A stretch of 16,706 nucleotides of DNA, from the NCBI GenBank assembly GCA_031551695.1, contig JAVBNG010000043.1, forward strand, positions 1-16,706. Reading direction: 5' to 3'. How positions within the stretch are numbered: the stretch's first letter is position 1; each line of letters begins with the position of its first letter. The translations under genes and the position numbers were made by a program. The notes beneath the pieces were generated by a model. That model was not told where the DNA came from, searched no databases, and saw nothing but the letters and a program-made list of their open reading frames with translations. The stretch is from JAAYCI01 sp031551695 (lineage in GTDB: Bacteria > Bacillota > Clostridia > Oscillospirales > Ruminococcaceae). Positions 1 through 6,832 of the stretch are shown in pieces.

Positions 1-669
1 GCCACCGGCGCCATGAGCGACCCATACAATCCGTACGAGGAAGAGCTGCTGCTTACCCGCCGCGCGCTGGAGCTAATAAACGCCTATGGTTTCGGCGTCG
101 CCATCGCCACAAAAAACCCGCTCATCTGCCGCGACACGGACATTTTGCGGGAAATTGCTTCCACCGCGCCCGCCATTTGCAAAACCACCATCACCACGCC
201 TCACGACGCCATCGCCGCCAAGGTGGAGCCCGGCGCGCCGTCCTCTTCGGCACGGTTCGCCGCCGTGGAGCGCCTCTCCTCCGCCGGCATTTTTTCCGGC
301 ATTTTATTGATGCCTGTTCTGCCCTTCATCGAGGACACCCCGGCGGACATCCTCGCCCTTGTGGACAAAGCCGCCGCAGCCGGCGCACGCTTCATCCACC
401 CCGCCTTCGGCATGACGATGCGCCCCGGCCAGCGGGAATATTATTACCGTTTCATCGACCAATTATTCAAAACCACCAGCGGCAAAAAAATGAGCGAAAA
501 ATATGCCGATAAATACGGCACAAATTACTATTGCGCCAGCCCGCGCGCAAAAGAACTGTGGCAGGCATTTACCGAAGCCTGCGCCACCCGCGGCATTTTG
601 TACGAAATGCAGGATATTGTGGCTGCCTACAAGCAAGGCTATTCCGGTGACCAGTTATCCTTTTTCTAG
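1..669 (+). CDS. SPL-family radical SAM protein, C-terminal part (5' truncated by window)
   Basis: The frame is open from base 1 and reads A-T-G-A-M-S-D-P-Y-N-P-Y-E before the first ATG at 13, so this is the continuation of a longer protein and the ATG at 13 is internal. The 'TGxMSDPYxPxE' segment followed by 'LTRRALELI...GFGVAIATKN' is the pattern seen just after the CxxxCxxC cluster motif in spore-photoproduct-lyase-like radical SAM proteins (family knowledge). The later 'GILLMPVLPFIEDTP' and 'ILALVDKAAAAGARFIHPAFGMTMR' fit the C-terminal half of the TIM barrel. The [4Fe-4S]-binding cysteines would lie upstream of the window and cannot be checked. True spore photoproduct lyase is less likely than the broader uncharacterised SPL-like group. 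The stop codon TAG is at 667-669 and a GC-rich hairpin begins at once after it. Confidence 0.8.
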   Translation, partial: ATGAMSDPYNPYEEELLLTRRALELINAYGFGVAIATKNPLICRDTDILREIASTAPAICKTTITTPHDAIAAKVEPGAPSSSARFAAVERLSSAGIFSGILLMPVLPFIEDTPADILALVDKAAAAGARFIHPAFGMTMRPGQREYYYRFIDQLFKTTSGKKMSEKYADKYGTNYYCASPRAKELWQAFTEACATRGILYEMQDIVAAYKQGYSGDQLSFF

Positions 670-886
670 GTCCGTGGCCGGACCGCCAATAGCGCGGTCA
701 AAAGACGCTGCGCGCCTTCTTAACCGCTTGGGTGCGGAGATTCCACTTGCGCCTTCGATGGCAACCACACTGTAATATGCCAGCGTTTTTGGCAGTGTGC
801 GCGTAATTCCATTGGCCACAAGGGTCCTCTCCTCTCGGCCTAGGCCCTCCCGCGTTCAACAGTGGATATTCCGCTAAACACAAAGC
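670..886 (-). ncRNA. Candidate structured non-coding RNA (unidentified family)
   Basis: This 217-bp gap has no convincing reading frame but is dense in self-complementary segments. Seen directly: a 6-bp hairpin 669-674/679-684 with a TGGC loop; an overlapping, mutually exclusive hairpin 681-686/694-699; a composite stem at about 769-803 (CACACTG with CAGTGTG, enclosing GCCA/TGGC); and a GGCCTAGGCC palindrome near 837-846. A promoter-like TTGACA-18-TAAAGT on the minus strand (893-922) would start a transcript near 886 running through the region. No RNA family is recognised with certainty; large clostridial RNAs such as the raiA motif are one class to compare. It might instead be antisense or leader sequence, and the strand is inferred only from the promoter. 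Confidence 0.3.
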
Positions 887-917
887 CCGGACACTTTATT
901 TGGGCAGTGTCCGGGCT
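884..917 (-). terminator. Perfect 12-bp inverted repeat, likely terminator of desulfoferrodoxin
   Basis: AGCCCGGACACT at 884-895 pairs perfectly with AGTGTCCGGGCT at 906-917 around a 10-nt loop. On the minus strand it starts about 30 nt after the desulfoferrodoxin stop and is followed by TTTGTGTTT, a moderate T tract. On the plus strand no T tract follows. Its overlap with a promoter-like pair means it could also act as an operator. Confidence 0.5.
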
Positions 918-922
918 GTCAA
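893..922 (-). promoter_or_regulatory. Promoter-like sequence on minus strand overlapping the inverted repeat
   Basis: On the minus strand a perfect -35 TTGACA (922-917) is followed after 18 bp by TAAAGT (898-893), which matches four of six bases of TATAAT. It would drive leftward transcription into the structured gap 670-886. The spacer is almost wholly made of the 12-bp inverted repeat, so this may be a chance match or a promoter with a built-in operator or terminator. Confidence 0.35.
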
Positions 923-946
923 CCATAAATCGGCAATTAATCAGGC

Positions 947-1333
947 TTAAAAATCGGCTTTCCACAGGCCGTGCAGATTGCACCACTCAAACACCGCCAC
1001 AGGCTCGTCGCCCGGCGCAAGCACAAATTCAGCCTTGGGCTCGTTGCCCGGCTCAAGGCAGCGGCGCTGGCCGCCTAGCTTTGTCTGCAGCCAAATCCAG
1101 CCGATGTGATGCTCCGGCAGCATGGGGTGCGGCACACTGCCCACCTGCACGCTGATTTTATCCCCCTCGCGGGTGAACACAGGCACATGTTTTTCCTGGG
1201 CGGCGTCTGTGGTGTTGGCCGTCAAAACAGCCATATCCTCGCCGCAGCACACCACGGCCACGCCGGTGTCGTTCAGCTTTTCCACAACGTTCCCACAGTG
1301 CTTGCACACATAATATTTCGGTGTCGTATCCAT
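947..1333 (-). CDS. dfx: Desulfoferrodoxin / superoxide reductase (2Fe type)
   Basis: This 128-aa protein is full length for a class I desulfoferrodoxin. It reduces superoxide to hydrogen peroxide without releasing oxygen, the usual cytoplasmic superoxide defence of anaerobes; electrons normally come from rubredoxin. Residues 1-36 form the desulforedoxin domain with the Fe(SCys)4 site C10, C13, C29, C30. The C-terminal domain carries the active Fe site: E47, H49, H69, H75, C118 and H121 (WCNLHGLW) match the family's E/H/H/H/C/H set. The start ATG at 1333 has AGGAGGT nine bases upstream. An extended -10 and a 17-bp palindrome precede it (separate entries). It diverges from the ATPase at 1486 and stands as a single-gene unit ending at the hairpin 884-917. 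Confidence 0.95.
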   Translation of the reverse strand: MDTTPKYYVCKHCGNVVEKLNDTGVAVVCCGEDMAVLTANTTDAAQEKHVPVFTREGDKISVQVGSVPHPMLPEHHIGWIWLQTKLGGQRRCLEPGNEPKAEFVLAPGDEPVAVFEWCNLHGLWKADF

Positions 1334-1372
1334 AAAAAATGAACCTCCTGAATTTAATTGTTTATTTTTCGG

Positions 1373-1389
1373 TTATTTTAACAAAATAA
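1373..1389. promoter_or_regulatory. 17-bp palindrome in the dfx leader, possible operator
   Basis: TTATTTTAACAAAATAA is a perfect 7-3-7 inverted repeat lying between the extended -10 of dfx and its ribosome binding site. Its position downstream of the start point and its AT-rich symmetry resemble operators of the Fur/PerR superfamily, though the 7-1-7 PerR box spacing is not matched. Binding by a peroxide or iron sensor is inference only. Confidence 0.4.
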
Positions 1390-1404
1390 TAATTCGTACG
1401 TTTC

Positions 1405-1413
1405 ATTATACCA
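1405..1413 (-). promoter_or_regulatory. Extended -10 promoter of dfx
   Basis: On the minus strand TGG TATAAT is a perfect -10 hexamer with the TGn extension, about 70 bp upstream of the dfx start. No good -35 lies 17 bp further up, which extended -10 promoters tolerate. Confidence 0.6.
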
Positions 1414-1485
1414 TTTTCCGGCCCGCGATGGTGAACAAATTTTAAAATCGCACCCGCCGCGCCGCAGCAGGGAGGCACGCACGCC

Positions 1486-2271
1486 ATGACATCACAAATT
1501 TACATAAAGTCCATTGCAATCTCCCCGGACATCCGCGCGGAACGCGCTTATTTCGCGCGTCTGCCCGTGGTGCAACACCTGCTGGAAAAGGGCCGGGTAC
1601 CGCTGGCGCAGCCGGTGACATTTTTTGCCGGGGAAAACGGCACGGGCAAATCCACCCTGCTGGAGGCCATGGCCGTTTGCGCAGGGTTCAACCCGGAGGG
1701 CGGCACCGTCAATTTCAACTTTTCCTCGCGGGAAAGCCACTCCGGCCTGTACGAATACCTGACGCTGGTGCGCGGCGTGCACCGCCCGAGGGACGGCTTT
1801 TTCTTGCGGGCCGAAAGCTTTTACAACGCAGCCACAGAGCTGGACCGCCTGGACGCCATCCCAACCTACGACAGCCAGCCGCCCCTGTTGGATTCCTACG
1901 GCGGCGTTTCTTTACATGAGCAATCCCACGGCGAAAGCTTTTTGGCCCTGGTGCTGCACCGCTTTGGCGCGGGCGGGCTGTATATTTTGGACGAACCCGA
2001 GGCCGCATTATCGCCCCAGCGCCAGCTGGCCCTGCTCGCGGCCATCCACGGCCTTGCGGCGCAGGGCTCGCAGTTCATCATCTCCACCCACTCGCCCATT
2101 TTGCTTACACTTCCCGGCGCCGCCGTCTACCAACTGACCCAAAACGACCTGCGCCTGTGCCCCTACCAGGAGACCGACCATTACCGCATGACACAATCCT
2201 TTTTAAATAATCCCGAAAAAATGCTGGAAATATTGCTGGGCGAGAAGGACACCGGCCCTGCACAAGCATAA
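1486..2271 (+). CDS. AAA/ABC-type predicted ATPase (AAA_21-like, COG3910-like)
   Basis: A 261-aa soluble ATPase with a complete ABC-like nucleotide-binding set: Walker A GENGTGKS at residues 49-56, a signature-like SHGES at 147-151, Walker B LYILDEPE at 165-172 and the H-loop STHSP at 200-204. It has no membrane segment and no transporter partner nearby. It resembles the small stand-alone predicted ATPases related to Rad50/OLD-type ATPases rather than transport subunits; the substrate and role are unknown. The ATG at 1486 follows GGGAGG by 11 bases. It diverges from dfx, with 152 bp between the two starts, so they may share regulation but not obviously function. No nuclease or toxin gene is adjacent to suggest a defence role. 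Confidence 0.8.
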   Translation: MTSQIYIKSIAISPDIRAERAYFARLPVVQHLLEKGRVPLAQPVTFFAGENGTGKSTLLEAMAVCAGFNPEGGTVNFNFSSRESHSGLYEYLTLVRGVHRPRDGFFLRAESFYNAATELDRLDAIPTYDSQPPLLDSYGGVSLHEQSHGESFLALVLHRFGAGGLYILDEPEAALSPQRQLALLAAIHGLAAQGSQFIISTHSPILLTLPGAAVYQLTQNDLRLCPYQETDHYRMTQSFLNNPEKMLEILLGEKDTGPAQA

Positions 2272-2729
2272 CAAACGGCAGGCACGGTTTTTAATGGTTT
2301 CCGTCGAACGCCGGTAACCCACTTTTATTTTACGCTTTTTATTCTGTAAATCGATTTATAAATAACGCATAATATAATTTTTTTAATTGCAGATTTTACG
2401 GAATTATAGCAGCAATTTAAATGTTTTAACCACCCCGGCGCATTCGGCTATTTTCTTCCGTCTTTTTCTTGCCCTTTTTTATTTCTTTTTTGTCGCCTTT
2501 TGCTCAGGTAAGTCAAGCGAAATCCAGCTTTTTTCATCCCCGTTTTTCTCCGGTTTTTTGCTTCTTCTTTCCTTCGGGCAGCCAATTCAAAAAAGCTTGC
2601 CCGTCATCTGTCAACGCACCCGCCCATTGCGCCCTTCCCGCCGGTTTTCGTTCGCCTTTTTTGCCGAACCTCGTATTTTCCTACTTTTAACTCTTTTTCT
2701 CACCACATCCGATTCGGAAATTGCGGAAA
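2272..2729. other. Gene-free pyrimidine-rich stretch
   Basis: About 460 bp between the ATPase stop and the doubtful small gene at 2730. The first 120 bp are AT-rich with promoter-like strings on either strand but no clear -35/-10 pair; the rest is strongly T/C-biased on the plus strand (many TTTTT and CTTTTT runs). An open frame of 217 codons crosses it on the plus strand from 2387, but it lacks a ribosome binding site, has a low-complexity composition and runs antisense into ogt, so it is not called. No rRNA, tRNA or long inverted repeat was seen. Confidence 0.5.
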
Positions 2730-2924
2730 TCAAACGATACCGCCAAAGCCAGCGCACACACCGTCATGCGGAAAATGCCAAAAAGCCGCAAGTTTCATTT
2801 TTGCAAGCTTTATCCTTTCATACATTTTCATATATTTCACAAAAGCCGTTTGCGGCACAGTCTTGGGTTTGCCGCCATCCAGTTCAAAAATCAGCTGGCG
2901 CCACTCTCGTACAAGTGCGCGGCA
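2730..2924 (-). CDS. Doubtful small hypothetical protein downstream of ogt
   Basis: A 64-aa reading frame directly after ogt on the same strand, beginning at the ATG of MCRALVREWR. Its codons look coding-like (balanced amino acids, Lys/Met-rich middle), unlike the neighbouring repetitive stretch. The frame stays open upstream to 2972, overlapping the end of ogt and adding C9, C14 and C17 of a CEAKTCRMC cluster. No good ribosome binding site precedes either start and the protein is not recognised. It could be a remnant of a longer gene, a small accessory protein co-transcribed with ogt, or chance. Confidence 0.25.
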   Translation of the reverse strand, partial: CRALVREWRQLIFELDGGKPKTVPQTAFVKYMKMYERIKLAKMKLAAFWHFPHDGVCAGFGGIV

Positions 2925-2943
2925 CATCCGGCAGGTTTTTGCC

Positions 2944-3486
2944 TCACAGAGCGGTGCCGTTGGCGGGCACAAACAGCCGGTCCGTTTCCACGCCTTCCAG
3001 CCGCAGCAGCTTCACTTTTGTGGCCACGCCGCCGGCGTAGCCCGTCAGGCTGCCGTTTGCCCCCACCACCCGGTGGCACGGGATGATGATGGAAATGGGG
3101 TTATGCCCCACAGCCCCGCCCACCGCCTGGCTGGACATGCTTTTTTCGCCCATTTTCGCCGCCATTTTTTTGGCAATTTCCCCGTAAGTGGTCACATTTC
3201 CGTAGGGTATCTCGCACAACAGATTCCACACGCCCTGGCGGAACACCCCGCCCACCGGCGCCAGCGGCAGCTGGGAAACGGTGGGCCTGTCCCCGGCAAA
3301 ATACCGCTCCAGCCAGATTTTCGCCGCATAAAACACCGGCAAATCGTCTTTTTCTGCCATTTTTTCCGGAATGGTGCCCCCGTGGTATTTTTGGCCTTCC
3401 AGCCACAGTCCGGCAAGGCTGCCGCCGCTGTCACAGGCCAGCGTGATCATTCCCACGGGCGAAGTAACCGTCGTTTTGTAATACAT
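2944..3486 (-). CDS. ogt: Methylated-DNA--[protein]-cysteine S-methyltransferase
   Basis: A 180-aa suicide repair protein that moves methyl groups from O6-methylguanine (and O4-methylthymine) in DNA onto its own cysteine. The acceptor is C137 in the IIIPCHRV motif, followed by the VGANGSLTGYAGG segment. The helix-turn-helix part IPYGNVTTYGEIAKK (93-107) with the conserved YGEIA is complete, and the N-terminal domain (1-80) is full length. The ATG at 3486 is chosen because it follows a G-rich ribosome binding site (GGGGGGCGGG) and gives the family's usual N-terminus (MYYKTTVTSPVG); the frame is open further upstream only across the neighbouring gene. It starts 11 bp after the stop of the Ada-AlkA fusion, so the two are almost certainly co-transcribed. 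Confidence 0.95.
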   Translation of the reverse strand: MYYKTTVTSPVGMITLACDSGGSLAGLWLEGQKYHGGTIPEKMAEKDDLPVFYAAKIWLERYFAGDRPTVSQLPLAPVGGVFRQGVWNLLCEIPYGNVTTYGEIAKKMAAKMGEKSMSSQAVGGAVGHNPISIIIPCHRVVGANGSLTGYAGGVATKVKLLRLEGVETDRLFVPANGTAL

Positions 3487-3497
3487 TTCCCGCCCCC

Positions 3498-4955
3498 CTA
3501 CAATGTGTTCCAAAGGTTCACCGCCGCATAGCTGCGCCACGGCCGCCACGCCTCGGCAAGCGCCAGCAGTTCTTTCGGCGCGTAGCCCGGCAGCGCCTTT
3601 TTGATGCCGATGTCCGTCTCCAAAAACGCGTCCGGCCATTCCATGGCGCGCATGGCGATGTAATTGGCCGTCCAGCCGCCTATCCCCCGTATTTGCATCA
3701 GTTTTTCCATTTCCGCTTCCGGCCGGGCCGGAAGGCCAAAATCAATCTCCCCCCGCGCACACGCCTGCGCCAGTGTTTGTATCGTTCTGGCTCGCGCGGC
3801 GATGATGCCCAGCGGTCCAAGGTGGTTTTCAACGGGCCCTTCCAGCGCAAGGATATCCCCCGGCGTGGGAAATGCGTGGGTCAAGCCGTCCATTCCCGTT
3901 TCCACAGGCGTGCCAAACGCGGCAACCAGCCGTTGCGCAATGGTACTGGCCGCTTTCATCGTCACCTGCTGGCCCAGCACCGCGCGCACGGCCATTTCAA
4001 ACGCGTCAAAGCACCCCGGCAGGCGCGCGCCGGGCTTGCAAAGGCCCGGTTGCAATTCGTTCATCGCCCGCAGGGTGCCGTACACCGCGCCGGGGTCGCA
4101 GCGCAAATCAAACAAATGCCGCACCCGCGCCAAAACCTGCGGCAGCACCGGCAGCAGGCTTTCGCTTACCGTAACGGCAAGGGCGCTTTTTTCCGGCGCG
4201 TGGCCCACCTGCACCCAGCCGTGCACATGCCTGCCCGCGGCATTTGCCAAACATACCGTGCGCAAATAGGCGCCGTTTTGCACCATGTCCACCCCGCCAA
4301 TGGCATGCTCGGCAAGAAAGCGCAGCATTTCCTCCCACAGGTATGGCGGGCGGTAGCCCAGCATCAGGGTGATGTTTCCGCTGTGGCTTTGGTTTTCCCG
4401 CGCCTGTTTGCGCAGGGAAGTGGGCGAAAGCCTATAATGCTTTTTAAAAAGGTCGTTAAAGCGGCGCAGGCTGCCAAACCCGGCTGCCATGGCAACCTCC
4501 AGCACGGACAGGTCCGTGTCTGTTAGCAGGTTTTTTGCCAGCAGCAACCGGCAGGTTTGCAGATATTGCACCGGCGTCACATGATATTCCGCCGCAAACG
4601 CCCGCCGCAGGTGGCGGCCTGTGCATCCCAGCCGCCCGGCCAGTTCCTCAAGGCCAAGGCCGCTGCCACAGTTTTCTTCCAGCATGCGCGCGGCGCGCCA
4701 AACAAGCCCGGCGGTCGCGTCCGCCGCCGAGCCGCCGGGCGCAAGCTCCGGCCGGCACAGCAGGCACGGGCGAAAACCGGCCTGCTCCGCCTCTGCAGCC
4801 GTGTGGAAAAAAGAGCAGTTTTCCCTCTTCGGCTGCTTCGCCTTACACACCGGGCGGCAATAGATGCCCGTGGACGAAATCCCTACAAAAAACCGCCCGT
4901 CAAACCGGGCGTCCTTCGCCGCAAACGCGGCGTAAAGCCCCAAGGCGTTTTCCAC
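3498..4955 (-). CDS. Ada-AlkA fusion: methyl-phosphotriester-sensing AraC regulator with DNA-3-methyladenine glycosylase II
   Basis: A 485-aa three-part protein. Residues 1-75 are the Ada zinc domain: C33, C37, C64 and C67 match the E. coli Ada C38/C42/C69/C72 ligands, the first being the methyl-phosphotriester acceptor; the lead-in KDARFDGRFFVGISSTGIYCRP is characteristic. Residues about 85-185 are an AraC-type double helix-turn-helix. Residues about 195-485 are AlkA: the N-terminal domain, then AFEMAVRAVLGQQ (318-330), the helix-hairpin-helix LMQIRGIGGWTA (419-430) and catalytic D448. The GTG at 4955 is preferred over the ATG at 4997 and the upstream frame because AGGGAG sits 7 bases before it, it gives the usual Ada N-terminus, and an extended -10 lies only 40 bp upstream. 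It probably activates its own operon with ogt when methylated. Similar Ada-AlkA fusions are known in other bacteria. Confidence 0.92.
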   Translation of the reverse strand: MENALGLYAAFAAKDARFDGRFFVGISSTGIYCRPVCKAKQPKRENCSFFHTAAEAEQAGFRPCLLCRPELAPGGSAADATAGLVWRAARMLEENCGSGLGLEELAGRLGCTGRHLRRAFAAEYHVTPVQYLQTCRLLLAKNLLTDTDLSVLEVAMAAGFGSLRRFNDLFKKHYRLSPTSLRKQARENQSHSGNITLMLGYRPPYLWEEMLRFLAEHAIGGVDMVQNGAYLRTVCLANAAGRHVHGWVQVGHAPEKSALAVTVSESLLPVLPQVLARVRHLFDLRCDPGAVYGTLRAMNELQPGLCKPGARLPGCFDAFEMAVRAVLGQQVTMKAASTIAQRLVAAFGTPVETGMDGLTHAFPTPGDILALEGPVENHLGPLGIIAARARTIQTLAQACARGEIDFGLPARPEAEMEKLMQIRGIGGWTANYIAMRAMEWPDAFLETDIGIKKALPGYAPKELLALAEAWRPWRSYAAVNLWNTL

Positions 4956-4995
4956 AGCCTCGCTCCCTTGCCCTGTTTCTTTTTTCCCTGCTCCC

Positions 4996-5004
4996 ATTGT
5001 ACCA
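4996..5004 (-). promoter_or_regulatory. Extended -10 promoter of the alkylation-repair operon
   Basis: On the minus strand TGG TACAAT matches an extended -10. It would start a transcript near 4989, about 34 nt before the GTG start at 4955. There is no clear -35 at the right spacing, which fits an activator-dependent promoter, as expected if methylated Ada turns the operon on. It also argues against start codons upstream of it. Confidence 0.45.
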
Positions 5005-5163
5005 TGTTTTTTAAAAAAATCCGGCCATTTTCGGACATGGTTTTTGCAGCCTTTTTTGCCGGCGTTCAATTCAATAATCGCGCAGGCATACCGGCTGTCA
5101 TCTAAAAACCGTTCTATTAGGCGCTCACTCCGCAGGAAACCTCAAAAAAGCGAGAGGCCATCT

Positions 5164-5185
5164 TCATCGGCGAGTTCGCCGATGA
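5164..5185 (-). terminator. Hairpin after DUF169 gene, possible terminator
   Basis: TCATCGGC at 5164-5171 pairs perfectly with GCCGATGA at 5178-5185 around a 6-nt loop, 4 bp after the stop of the DUF169 gene on the minus strand. The T6 run on that strand comes some 15 nt after the stem, so it is a weak intrinsic terminator or a transcript-protecting hairpin. The rest of the gap up to 4956 shows no other feature beyond the repair-operon promoter. Confidence 0.4.
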
Positions 5186-5188
5186 TGT

Positions 5189-6016
5189 TTAGTATCCCAA
5201 ATCAGGGTCAATGTCCAGCGTTTTCCCGGCCGCCTTGAACCGCTCGATGGCGGCCAGTTTCCTCTTTTTGTTGTCTGTGGTGGTCATGGTGCCGAATATG
5301 CCGTCCACCGTTTGGTAAAACCTCTCGAACGGCAAGGATGCCCCCAATTCATCATCACCCCACTTCGCCAGCATGCGTGTGCTGGGGCAAAGCACGCTCA
5401 CGTTCAGCTCGCCGCGCAGCAGCGGGCCGCTGGTCAGCTCAGAGCAAATGGCCTGCATGGCGCCAAGGTCGATGTGCGGCTTTACACCCATGGCGTATTC
5501 ATAGCCCTGCACCAGGCGCATCACGGCATAGGGGCTTGCGAAAACCATTACTACATCCGGCTGGACGGTAAACTCTGCCAGCGGGCCGGTAAGCACACCG
5601 CAGGTGGCCACGTCTTTCCACGGCAGGCTGGAAATTTGCGTGCGCATCCGCCGTGCCGCGCCCTTAGTGGCATACAGGTTGTAGGAGTGATACTCTTCGC
5701 CGCTTTCGATTTTCGGCGTGCTTTTTTCCAGCGCCAGCGCGGTGGTTGCACCGTCGCAGCTGTGGTTTGCCAAGCGGGATTTGTACATGCGCCCCTTGCT
5801 TGCCCGTTCAATCATCTGGCAATAGGCCATTTTTCCCTTTACCGCGGGCACGTCCATGGCGTCGAACTCCTCTTGGGTATTGATAAGCCGCACGCCCACA
5901 GGCTGGCGTTTCAACGCCAGTGCCAGCACAAGGTTTTCCGTATAGTCGCACAGCATGCCGGTATCCAGCACATGCTTGTTCGCGCCAAACTCGATATTTT
6001 TCGCTTTGTAGGGCAT
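5189..6016 (-). CDS. DUF169 family protein
   Basis: A 275-aa soluble protein recognised as DUF169 (COG2043 type), a family of unknown function common in anaerobes and archaea. Visible marks are six cysteines (C23, C66, C87, C139, C191, C210), including YCQMIERASKG and NHSCDGATTALAL, and a VVMVFASPYAVMRLVQ segment typical of the family. The cysteines could hold a metal or act in redox chemistry, but no CxxC-type cluster is present. The ATG at 6016 follows GGGAGG by 8 bases; a TTG five codons upstream lies within that site and is rejected. It is the last gene of the operon, 15 bp after the ECF T component, so it probably works on the substrate the transporter brings in; that is inference. Confidence 0.85.
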   Translation of the reverse strand: MPYKAKNIEFGANKHVLDTGMLCDYTENLVLALALKRQPVGVRLINTQEEFDAMDVPAVKGKMAYCQMIERASKGRMYKSRLANHSCDGATTALALEKSTPKIESGEEYHSYNLYATKGAARRMRTQISSLPWKDVATCGVLTGPLAEFTVQPDVVMVFASPYAVMRLVQGYEYAMGVKPHIDLGAMQAICSELTSGPLLRGELNVSVLCPSTRMLAKWGDDELGASLPFERFYQTVDGIFGTMTTTDNKKRKLAAIERFKAAGKTLDIDPDLGY

Positions 6017-6031
6017 GGAAGTTCCTCCCAA

Positions 6032-6832
6032 TCAGGAAATGGCGGACGCGTTGAATCCAATGGAAAATGAAAACAGGCCCGTTGCAACCATAATAGCAGT
6101 GAACAGGGCCAATGTCACCACACAGGCCGCCACCGCCTTTTTTTCAGGGGCCCCGAATGCGACCGTTTTGCAATAGGTGCGCTCCGGCGTGATGCCGAAG
6201 CCGCGCACGTCCATCGAAACGGCCACCCGCTCCCCCGTGCGGATGGCATTCACCAACAGGGGCACCAGGTACCCCGGCGCGCGCAGCATGCCGGAAAAAA
6301 CGTTCCGGCTGTTCGCCACACCGCGCACCTCGTGGGCAATTTGGATTTTGCGGAGCTCATCCTGGAACGCCGGCACAAACCGGTATGCCACCAAAAAGGC
6401 ATACCCGGCCTGGTAGGGCACATGCCAGCACTGAATAAGGCTGAGCACCAGCGTGGCCGGGTCTGTGGTTTTGGTGAACAGCAGCGCGGTATAGGCAAAG
6501 CCCAGCATGCGCAACGCCAAAGACACCGCCTGCTCGATGTCCGCATAGCGGATGCCCAAAACGCCCAGATGAATATCCCCCGTTTGGCCAACGGCCCGTG
6601 TGAGCACCAAAAACACGCACAGGCAAAACGCGGCAATGATGACCATGCGCATGCTTTTCAGCAAACGGAGCGGGCTGGCGCTGGCAAACACCCAGCCCGC
6701 CGCCATGATGCCCAAAAGAAGCAGCAGCGGGTAGTAGATGTCCCGGCTGAAGGTAACCGGGATGACCAGCACCAGCATCATGATGATTTTGGCCACCGGG
6801 TTCAGGTCATAAAGAATATTGCCGTACCGCAT
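6032..6832 (-). CDS. ECF transporter T component (EcfT/YkoC-like transmembrane protein)
   Basis: A 266-aa membrane protein linking the ATPase to the substrate-binding S component of an energy-coupling factor transporter. Hydrophobic segments are near residues 15-30, 33-55, 62-80, 105-120 and 233-258. The coupling region carries the two Arg-Gly motifs of the family, IAHEVRG (165-171) and MDVRGFG (207-213), which contact the ATPase. The ATG at 6832 is chosen because AAGGAG stands 8 bases upstream; a GTG at 6841 overlaps that site. It overlaps the ATPase gene by 26 bp, showing translational coupling. Its order after S and A matches ykoE-ykoD-ykoC of Bacillus subtilis. Confidence 0.92.
   Translation of the reverse strand: MRYGNILYDLNPVAKIIMMLVLVIPVTFSRDIYYPLLLLLGIMAAGWVFASASPLRLLKSMRMVIIAAFCLCVFLVLTRAVGQTGDIHLGVLGIRYADIEQAVSLALRMLGFAYTALLFTKTTDPATLVLSLIQCWHVPYQAGYAFLVAYRFVPAFQDELRKIQIAHEVRGVANSRNVFSGMLRAPGYLVPLLVNAIRTGERVAVSMDVRGFGITPERTYCKTVAFGAPEKKAVAACVVTLALFTAIMVATGLFSFSIGFNASAIS

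Noticed and set aside
2387..3040. 217-codon plus-strand open frame after the ATPase
   Set aside because: No ribosome binding site, Phe/Ser/Arg-rich low-complexity product, and its end lies antisense to the well-supported ogt gene.
3487..3639. N-terminal extension of ogt
   Set aside because: It would overlap the end of the Ada-AlkA gene and adds residues not found in the family; the ATG at 3486 has its own ribosome binding site.
3693..4526. 277-codon plus-strand open frame
   Set aside because: It is wholly antisense to the Ada-AlkA gene; its His/Arg/Ala-rich product is typical of a GC-rich reverse-strand shadow.
5312..6070. 252-codon plus-strand open frame
   Set aside because: Antisense to the DUF169 gene, with no ribosome binding site and no family match.
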